This document shows positions 1 to 4,944 of a DNA stretch of 12,946 nucleotides, in pieces. Positions within the stretch are counted from its first letter, which is position 1. Each line of letters begins with the position of its first letter. Origin of the DNA: JAXGPP01 sp964436865 (lineage in GTDB: Bacteria; Planctomycetota; Planctomycetia; Pirellulales; Thermoguttaceae). Location of the stretch: positions 1 to 12,946 of the forward strand of contig CAYTFK010000202.1 of NCBI GenBank assembly GCA_964436865.1. The letters are read 5' to 3'. Below the pieces are notes generated by a model. The model saw nothing but the letters and a program-made list of their open reading frames with translations, made no database searches and was not told where the DNA came from. The translations under genes and the position numbers were made by a program.

Positions 1-1
1 C

Positions 2-160
2 GCGCAGTTGCGGATCTGGGCGGAGCAGGCTGGGCTGCCACCCGAAGAATTCCTTCGACGCCGCGTCGAACAGCTCTTAGATCAGCCCGATGAGCATTTC
101 CGTCGGGCTGCGGACCATGTCCTTCAGAAGAACGCAGAGCTTTATCGGCGGTTGGCATGA
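2..160 (+). CDS. Antitoxin of a Doc-type toxin-antitoxin pair, 5' end outside window
   Basis: The frame is open from the first bases of the window to a TGA at 158-160 and gives the last 52 residues of a protein. It is very rich in charged residues and predicted helix (WAEQAGLPPEEFLRRR, then a tail ending KNAELYRRLA). The stop overlaps the start of the following Doc toxin gene as ATGA, the usual arrangement for an antitoxin translated just ahead of its toxin. From general knowledge, short helical proteins with this kind of tail precede Doc/Fic genes in planctomycetes and cyanobacteria; they bind and neutralise the toxin and usually repress the operon through an N-terminal DNA-binding part. That N-terminal part is not in the window, so the fold (ribbon-helix-helix or Phd-like) cannot be decided. 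The role rests mainly on position and overlap. Confidence 0.75.
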   Translation, partial: AQLRIWAEQAGLPPEEFLRRRVEQLLDQPDEHFRRAADHVLQKNAELYRRLA

Positions 161-591
161 CCCGATACTTGACTGTGGAGGAGGTCCTGGAACTCCACCG
201 TCTCGTCTTGGAGCAGTTCGGAGGTCTGGGCGGCGTCCGAGACTTGGGTGGCCTGGAGTCAGCGCTAGCCCAGCCGGGCATGACTTTCGGCGGCCAGGAT
301 CTGTATCCAAGTGTGGCGGAGAAGGCCGCGGCGATTGCGCACTCGCTGGTGTGCAACCATCCGTTCATCGACGGCAACAAGCGCGTCGGGCATTTGGCGA
401 TGGAAACGTTCCTGGTCCTCAACGGCTGGGAAGTGGCGGCGGATGTCTATGAGCAGGAAGTAATCATGCTGCAACTGGCAGCGGGGGGACTGAAGCGGGA
501 GGAGTTTGCGGCGTGGGTACAATCCCATTTGAAGCGGCGCCCCACCGAGCCAGACGCTGCGCAAGAGGGCGGCCGCGATTCTGACTCTTGA
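157..591 (+). CDS. doc: Doc-family (Fic fold) toxin, death-on-curing protein
   Basis: This 144-residue protein carries the Fic/Doc active-site loop HPFIDGNKR at residues 68-76, with the catalytic His68 and a Lys where AMP-transferring Fic enzymes have Gly (GNK rather than GNG). That is the Doc version of the motif. In phage P1, Doc is a kinase that phosphorylates elongation factor Tu and stops translation. Other family blocks are present: LTVEEVLELH near the start, RDLGGLESALAQP at 29-41, a Tyr-Pro-containing segment before an EKAAAIAHSL helix, and FLVLNGW after the loop. The length is slightly above P1 Doc because of a polar C-terminal tail after about residue 128. The ATG at 157 overlaps the antitoxin stop, so the two are translationally coupled and the start is well fixed. 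All visible key residues are intact, so the toxin is probably functional. Regulation is expected to come from the antitoxin promoter upstream of the window. Confidence 0.92.
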   Translation: MTRYLTVEEVLELHRLVLEQFGGLGGVRDLGGLESALAQPGMTFGGQDLYPSVAEKAAAIAHSLVCNHPFIDGNKRVGHLAMETFLVLNGWEVAADVYEQEVIMLQLAAGGLKREEFAAWVQSHLKRRPTEPDAAQEGGRDSDS

Positions 592-1130
592 GGATATCCC
601 ATTGCTCAGCTTGGCCGCCGTGGCTGAGTTCATTCGTTACACCCACCCTGCCGCTCAGTCGCCGGCTGGGGCCTCCGAGAGCCAGGTGTGTTCAGAAGGA
701 CGGATTGGAAATCCGTCCCACGAAAAGTCGGGCCGGGAAAGCCGCCGGCGACGCAGCCTACTTTGGCTCGCCGACAGAGGGGAGATCGTCGTTGAGGTGT
801 TGGTCGTGTTGTGCGGGAGGCAGAACATACTTCGGAGTCGAGCTATCGTTCCCGCGGCTTATCTCTCTTAACCGAGGCGAGCACGAAGTTCTCTACGAAA
901 CGCGGCCGTTTCCAACCTACGAAATACTCGAGGGGGTAAAGTCACGGATTCAGAAGGTGACCCAGCCATGCAAGATCCGGTCGCCCACTCGGGAACACCG
1001 GACACCGATCAGAATAGCCGACGCCATGCGGGGATGCCTGAAGCGCCACCATGGACTGATAGCGGGTGGCCTGGAACTCGTGCAGGGGCGCGAACGTTTA
1101 TTCCGGACCATGTTATCGGCGTTTTGCATC
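592..1130. other. Long intergenic region between doc and the RRM gene
   Basis: This 539-base stretch has no gene I can support. It holds a perfect palindrome at 698-718, listed separately. A plus-strand frame stays open through the whole stretch into the RRM gene, but its translation is low-complexity and Arg/Cys/Ser-rich with no recognisable domain. In a GC-rich genome such openness is not evidence of coding. Reading the palindrome in that frame gives DGLEIRPT, the kind of peptide that appears in over-predicted ORFs crossing REP elements. No convincing promoter or terminator was seen. Confidence 0.6.
698..718. repeat. REP-like palindrome, GGACGGATT stem
   Basis: The sequence is a perfect inverted repeat: a 9-base arm GGACGGATT, a 3-base centre GGA, and the exact reverse complement AATCCGTCC. 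It would fold into a tight hairpin in RNA or single-stranded DNA. It lacks a following T-run, so it is not a typical intrinsic terminator. It lies in an intergenic region and shares the core GACGGA-Y-T with the hairpin at 9639-9656, which suggests a dispersed REP-type family. I infer this family link from two copies only. Confidence 0.65.
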
Positions 1131-1742
1131 ATGAGAACACTCTTGTACGTCGGGAACCTTCCCGATGCCACCACCACCGCTGACCTCGACCAGTTGTTCA
1201 GGAAGCACGGCAAGGTCGTGGCAAGCCAGATTATCGCCGATCCAAAATCCGGGCAGTCGCTCGGATTTGGCTTTGTGGAAATGGCGGAAGGCGCCGAGGC
1301 GGCAGTTCGGGCGCTCCACGGAACCCAACTTCAGGGCCGCAGCCTGTCGGTGCGCGAGGAACGGCGGTATCGCGATGATTACACCCATGACGAGAGCCCG
1401 GAAATGCGCCGGGCCATCACTGAACTGCGGGAGCGGGCCGAAGAGGGCGACGCCGAGGCAGCGCATGAACTGGCGGAGATCATCGCGCTGCCCGGTCCTT
1501 ACTACGATCCCCAGGCGGCATACAAGTGGTACTACATCGCCCTGTCGCAGCAAGGCTACTCGGTCGGCTGGGAAGACCACAATCGCACGCCCCCGCACTA
1601 CTGCGGCCCGGTGGGTGATTTCCGAAATGAGTGCATGGTGAGCGATCTGGTGACGGCACTCGGTTGGGAACGAATCTGGCAGCTTGACAAGGAGGCGGAA
1701 AAGTGGCTGGCGCAGCGAAACCTCACAAAGCGTCGCACTTGA
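1131..1742 (+). CDS. RRM-type RNA-binding protein with Sel1-like C-terminal segment
   Basis: The protein has 203 residues. Residues 3-78 form an RNA recognition motif: RNP2 is LYVGNL at 5-10 and RNP1 is LGFGFVEM at 44-51, with the exposed aromatic positions Tyr6, Phe46 and Phe48 in place. Small RRM proteins of this type occur in cyanobacteria and planctomycetes, bind single-stranded RNA and are often linked to cold or stress responses. After a charged linker (79-98), residues about 99-146 read like one Sel1/TPR-like repeat (AEEGDAEAAHELAEI, then YDPQAAYKWYYIAL). A Trp-rich segment with no known family ends the protein. I chose the ATG at 1131 because the RRM begins at once (MRTLLYVGNLP). An in-frame ATG at 1110 would add seven residues. 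No clear Shine-Dalgarno is visible. Most bacterial RRM proteins instead end in a short Gly- or basic-rich tail, so this architecture is less usual. The target is unknown. Confidence 0.88.
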   Translation: MRTLLYVGNLPDATTTADLDQLFRKHGKVVASQIIADPKSGQSLGFGFVEMAEGAEAAVRALHGTQLQGRSLSVREERRYRDDYTHDESPEMRRAITELRERAEEGDAEAAHELAEIIALPGPYYDPQAAYKWYYIALSQQGYSVGWEDHNRTPPHYCGPVGDFRNECMVSDLVTALGWERIWQLDKEAEKWLAQRNLTKRRT

Positions 1743-1996
1743 CCGGGCCAGGCATTGCGATCATTCCAGAAATCGTGTAGACGGGTGCTGCTGGGGCAGT
1801 TGAACTGGACGGGTCTAATTCTGACGACACGAGGAGAGTACGGAGCAGGTTACGGGCATGCCGCGTACAGCCCGATATGCTCCCGGCGGCGTCGAGATTT
1901 GACTGAAGTAGTTGAGTGTTTGTGTGTCGGCAGGGGCAGACTCCAAGAATCCTCTGGTCCCGACTCGATCCGGGCGACTTACTCGCAGTGGGCAAG

Positions 1997-2002
1997 TATA
2001 AT
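1997..2002 (+). promoter_or_regulatory. Candidate -10 box (TATAAT) for the DUF1080 gene
   Basis: An exact TATAAT lies 108 bases before the ATG at 2111 in otherwise GC-rich DNA. No good TTGACA-like -35 box stands 16-18 bases upstream and there is no extended -10 TG, so this is a single-box candidate. Confidence 0.3.
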
Positions 2003-2094
2003 CGTAGCCGTACCGTGCGGCTGGATTTCCTGGCGTGCGCCAGGGGCCGAATGGCTACGGGAAGACAGCACTGCTTCCAAGGTCAGCCCACAAA

Positions 2095-2100
2095 GAGGAG
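2095..2100 (+). promoter_or_regulatory. Ribosome binding site of the DUF1080 gene
   Basis: GAGGAG sits 10 bases before the ATG at 2111. It decides for that start over the longer open frame, and the protein then begins with a proper signal peptide. Confidence 0.6.
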
Positions 2101-2110
2101 AAGAACGAAC

Positions 2111-2728
2111 ATGGCCCGTAGTTACAATGTCACCCGGACCATTTGTGCCGCTGTCACGTTGTGCCTTCTGGGCACTTCGCACATGTCTCTGGCCGCCGAC
2201 AAGGCTGAAGAAGGCTTCGTCAGCCTTTTCGATGGCAAGACCCTCGATGGCTGGCATCTTATGAACGGCGCCAAGTTTGTGGTGGAGGATGGCGTCATCA
2301 AGCACAATGAGGGGCACGGCTGGCTCCGTAGCGACAAGGAGTATGCCGATTTCATTGTTCGCCTGGAATTCCGCTTCATGGAACCTAAACAGGACGGCGG
2401 CGTCTTTCTGCGGTCCGTCAAGGAGGGCAAGGACTGGCCAGATCAGAAGTACGAGGTGCAGATTGAGAATACACGCCGCATGGCGACAATCTTCGGCGCT
2501 GAACATGATCTCAACGTGGAATTGGTGCAGAAGGTACTCAAGCCCGACGGCGAGTGGAATGAATATGACATCAAGATCGTCGGATCAAGAATTGAAGTTC
2601 GCTTGAACGACGAGTTGGTGAGCACCTCCGACTCCGCGACCGCGCTGAAGCGGGGCTTTCTCGGCCTGCAAGGCGAAGACGGAGCCCACGAATACCGCAA
2701 TATCCGAATCAAAGATCTCAGCAAGTAG
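2111..2728 (+). CDS. Exported DUF1080 / 3-keto-disaccharide hydrolase domain protein
   Basis: The 205-residue protein starts with a Sec signal peptide: a basic start, a hydrophobic core around residues 11-21 and likely cleavage after SLA at 26-28. There is no lipobox. The rest is a single DUF1080 domain, a concanavalin-like beta-sandwich. Family blocks in order are FVSLFDGKTLDGWH near residue 36, DGGVFLRS near 97, YEVQIEN near 115, GEWNEYDIKI near 152, and GFLGLQG followed by YRNIRIKDL at the end. Family members are abundant in Planctomycetes and act outside the cytoplasm on 3-keto sugars or related glycosides. This copy is short and single-domain, close to the minimal size for the family. 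Substrate cannot be inferred. No transporter, oxidoreductase or other sugar gene lies beside it, so it appears to be a stand-alone gene with its own ribosome binding site. Confidence 0.9.
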   Translation: MARSYNVTRTICAAVTLCLLGTSHMSLAADKAEEGFVSLFDGKTLDGWHLMNGAKFVVEDGVIKHNEGHGWLRSDKEYADFIVRLEFRFMEPKQDGGVFLRSVKEGKDWPDQKYEVQIENTRRMATIFGAEHDLNVELVQKVLKPDGEWNEYDIKIVGSRIEVRLNDELVSTSDSATALKRGFLGLQGEDGAHEYRNIRIKDLSK

Positions 2729-3038
2729 CGTCGCTGCCACGCGACTGGCCGGATGGGGTGAACTGGCCGCCAACCGAGGCCGATCGAATTGCACAAGAGC
2801 GAACACGGGCGCGGCCCGAATGACTGGGCGGCGCCGCACCGGCGGACGGAGGTGCGTCGCGGCCGAGCGATAATATACGCGTGTTTATGTATTCTTGTCA
2901 ATCGGCCATCGGGCCAGTTGTGCAGGAATTCTGGAGAGGGTACGGAGTTCGAGCATGCGGCGGCGGTGCATGTCGTGAATTCCGGGACCACTGGGCGATG
3001 GCTCGTTCCAGGGCAAGGCGAGGAGCCGGAATGACGCG
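2729..3038. other. Intergenic region between convergent genes
   Basis: These 310 bases separate the 3' ends of the DUF1080 gene (plus) and the membrane protein gene (minus). A terminator would be expected here, but I see only a weak 5-base stem just after the DUF1080 stop and no T-run. An AT-rich patch near 2868-2880 resembles a -10 box but points at no gene. Short frames across the region look non-coding. Confidence 0.5.
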
Positions 3039-3734
3039 TTACTTGTTCGCGGCCGCGGCAGTACCTACGGGTATCCGCAGCCGGCCAATCTGCTCGAGGT
3101 AGTAGCAAAAGACCAATTCGCGGATGCCGGGCTTCACGCCCACCAGGAGGCGCAATCGCCGCGGCCCGGAGAGCTTGCAGCCAGTGTCTTTGACGTATCT
3201 GCCGTCGGCCGGCACCGGCTGGGGCGAATCGTCTTCATCGTCGAACCGCTCACCGGGAGCCAACCAGCACTCGAGCGAGCGGATCACTCCGCTACTGTCC
3301 TCGTCGTTCCATCGTCTGTCGGGTGAGATCAGCATTAGTTCGCCGGCTTCCCACAACATGAAGGGTCCGTCGCTCGGCTTGGGGGTAATGGTTGCCTCCA
3401 CCTCGTAGTAGTCGAGTGGCACGGGAAGCCGGCTCGGCTCAGTTTCGCCCTCCTCGCCGACAGTCACTGTTTCCGCCGCAGCCTCGGGCGGGGCCGCAGC
3501 CCGGCGGATCGAATGAACTTCAACCGTCGCGTTTCTGAGGACGCGTCCCTTGAGTTGGAAGGGAATCATCAGCAAGCGGCGCAGCAGGAAATTAAACAGT
3601 CGCCCCTGCAGCAACCAAGCTGCCACGGCACCAACCACGACCGCCCCCAACAGCAGCCACCACGGCAAGAAGTAGACCGCCAGGCCCATCAAGACGGCGA
3701 CAAGCAACAGTACGAAGAAGATCACGCGGAGCAT
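3039..3734 (-). CDS. Two-helix membrane protein of unknown function
   Basis: The 231-residue protein begins with two transmembrane helices, at about residues 4-22 and 25-43, joined by a very short turn (LPWW). A basic amphipathic stretch follows (LLRRLLMIPFQLKGRVL). By the positive-inside rule, the basic stretch and the C-terminal domain probably lie in the cytoplasm. Residues about 66-231 form a soluble, beta-rich domain with an acidic, Pro-rich interruption (EGETEPSRLPVP, and an acidic run near 164-171). It contains the phrases YYEVEATITPKP, FMLWEAGELMLISP and LRLLVGVKPGIREL. I do not recognise a named family; it resembles conserved hypothetical proteins of Planctomycetes. Convincing coding signs are the consistent GC-rich third positions, the hydrophobic pattern and the start MLRVIFF at the expected place. 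It is convergent with the DUF1080 gene and divergent from the DUF4240 gene. Confidence 0.8.
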   Translation of the reverse strand: MLRVIFFVLLLVAVLMGLAVYFLPWWLLLGAVVVGAVAAWLLQGRLFNFLLRRLLMIPFQLKGRVLRNATVEVHSIRRAAAPPEAAAETVTVGEEGETEPSRLPVPLDYYEVEATITPKPSDGPFMLWEAGELMLISPDRRWNDEDSSGVIRSLECWLAPGERFDDEDDSPQPVPADGRYVKDTGCKLSGPRRLRLLVGVKPGIRELVFCYYLEQIGRLRIPVGTAAAANK

Positions 3735-3971
3735 GGTTCACCGCCTTTTGCAGCATGCGAAGCTCAGCCCACCCGGTTCGCCGAAGCCCGGAACAAGAGC
3801 CTTCATTCTGGCCGCCATTGTAGGGAACATGCGCGCCGCAGGACAACCGGTGGCTGGGAGATTGACCCGCTGGCGCCCGGCGCATACGATGCACCGCCAC
3901 GGCCAATCAGCGGCTGGCGGTCTGCCCGTTCATCCGTGTCGTTATCCGTAGCCTGCCATGGGGTGGAATCA

Positions 3972-4469
3972 ATGAATCGAGACGAATTCTGGAAACTTAT
4001 CGAGGACTCCGGATCGGGAGGCGACGCAGGCGAGCGAGTTGAGTCGATCGAGGCCGAACTGGGCGAGCGGTCGGCGGAGGAGATCGTGGACTTCGAACGA
4101 CATCTGGCCGATCTCCTGGCGGCTTCGTACACATGGAAATTGTGGGGCGCCGCCTATTTGATCAATGGGGGTTGTTCGGATGATGGATTCGACTATTTCC
4201 GCGGCTGGCTGATTGCGCAGGGACGTTCCGTTTTCGAGAAAGCGATCGCCGATCCGGACTCCCTTGCCGACCTTGCCGATCTGGAGGAAGACGTTGAATG
4301 CGAGGAGATGCTCTACGTGGCCAGGTCGGCCTACGAAGCCGCGACGCAAGAGGAGATACCCAACGTGCCCATCAATCTGCCCGATCTTGGCGAAGGATGG
4401 GATTTCGACGATGACGCCGAGATGAAGCGCCGGTATCCGAAGCTGTTCGCCAGATTCTGTTCCGACTGA
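3972..4469 (+). CDS. DUF4240 family protein
   Basis: The 165-residue protein matches the DUF4240 pattern along its whole length. It opens with MNRDEFWKLIEDS, has the signature LWGAAYLINGGCSDDGFDYF at about 57-76, and continues with RGWLIAQGR and PDSLADL. The tail is acidic with Pro and aromatic residues (PINLPDLGEGWDF, then RRYPKLFARF). The family is cytoplasmic and soluble, is found in actinobacteria, firmicutes and planctomycetes, and has no established function. The conserved Gly-Gly-Cys-Ser-Asp-Asp block is intact. I chose the ATG at 3972 because MNRDEFW is the typical family beginning, although the frame is open for another 153 codons upstream. A purine-rich GGGGTGG lies about 6 bases before the ATG and may act as a weak ribosome binding site. 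It starts 237 bases from, and divergently to, the membrane protein gene, so the two could share a control region. Confidence 0.9.
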   Translation: MNRDEFWKLIEDSGSGGDAGERVESIEAELGERSAEEIVDFERHLADLLAASYTWKLWGAAYLINGGCSDDGFDYFRGWLIAQGRSVFEKAIADPDSLADLADLEEDVECEEMLYVARSAYEAATQEEIPNVPINLPDLGEGWDFDDDAEMKRRYPKLFARFCSD

Positions 4470-4944
4470 GGCATGCCAAAGAACCAGTGAGATCCGTCGC
4501 AGCCTGCTGACCGACGCGTGCGGTGGGCACCCGACAGTAGCTCTAGTCCGCGACGGCGGCCTGGATACGCTGCTGGGGTACAAAGAGCGTCGCCCGCCTT
4601 GGCGCTCTCGGGGATCGGCGGTCGCGCCCGCGAACGGGCGCGAGCAGGTTCCCGTGAGGCCGTTGCCTCTCCCGGCTGCTGCTCTGAGGGCATGCCATGC
4701 AACCGGGTTCTGGCCTGCGGAGTCGCGCAGAACGGCGCGGCGGCAGCTGCCGGCGATTCACACTCTGGGCCACGTGTTGCGGCAGACCGGAATCGGCGGG
4801 TATCGCCAATCGAACCATGCCGGGAGCCCAAAGAACCTCGCCCAGTCTCTCACACTGATTCGTGTCCGCGAAGGGGCGTGTTCTCTGAATCCTGGCCTGT
4901 CGCGGGCCTTGTCCTCTGGGCCGCCAATCCAGAGAAAGGGTTAA
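4470..4944. other. Intergenic region between the DUF4240 and LEPR-XLL genes
   Basis: This 475-base spacer lies between two convergent 3' ends. Several frames are open on both strands, but all give Arg/Ala/Pro-rich translations typical of GC-rich non-coding DNA. It holds the strong palindrome at 4622-4643. A 6-base stem CTCTGG / CCAGAG at 4914-4934 lies just beyond the LEPR-XLL stop and could take part in termination on the minus strand, but it has no T-run. Confidence 0.5.
4622..4643. repeat. Perfect GC-rich palindrome with CGAA loop
   Basis: A 9-base arm TCGCGCCCG, the tetraloop CGAA and the exact complement CGGGCGCGA make a very stable hairpin. It sits in the middle of the spacer, about 150 bases past the DUF4240 stop and about 300 bases past the LEPR-XLL stop. 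It could be part of a dispersed repeat or a bidirectional RNA hairpin. No T-run follows on either side. Confidence 0.6.

Larger units (their letters stand above)
1743..2110. other. Intergenic region upstream of the DUF1080 gene
   Basis: No gene is supported in these 368 bases; frames that cross it give low-complexity translations. Its downstream half should hold the control region of the DUF1080 gene. The candidate -10 box at 1997-2002 and the GAGGAG at 2095-2100 are the only signals I can point to. No hairpin with a T-run was found after the RRM gene. Confidence 0.5.

Noticed and set aside
588..1130. Open frame that would extend the RRM protein by 181 residues
   Set aside because: The extension is low-complexity, crosses the palindrome at 698-718 and has no domain; the RRM fold starts at the ATG at 1131.
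2868..2880. Promoter-like AT-rich patch
   Set aside because: It lies between two convergent 3' ends and faces no gene on either strand.
3513..3971. Open frame upstream of the DUF4240 protein
   Set aside because: It runs antisense through the membrane protein gene and is Gln/Arg-rich, a typical shadow frame.
4914..4934. Terminator of the LEPR-XLL gene (CTCTGG / CCAGAG stem)
   Set aside because: The stem is only six bases with a nine-base loop and no T-run, too weak for a separate call.
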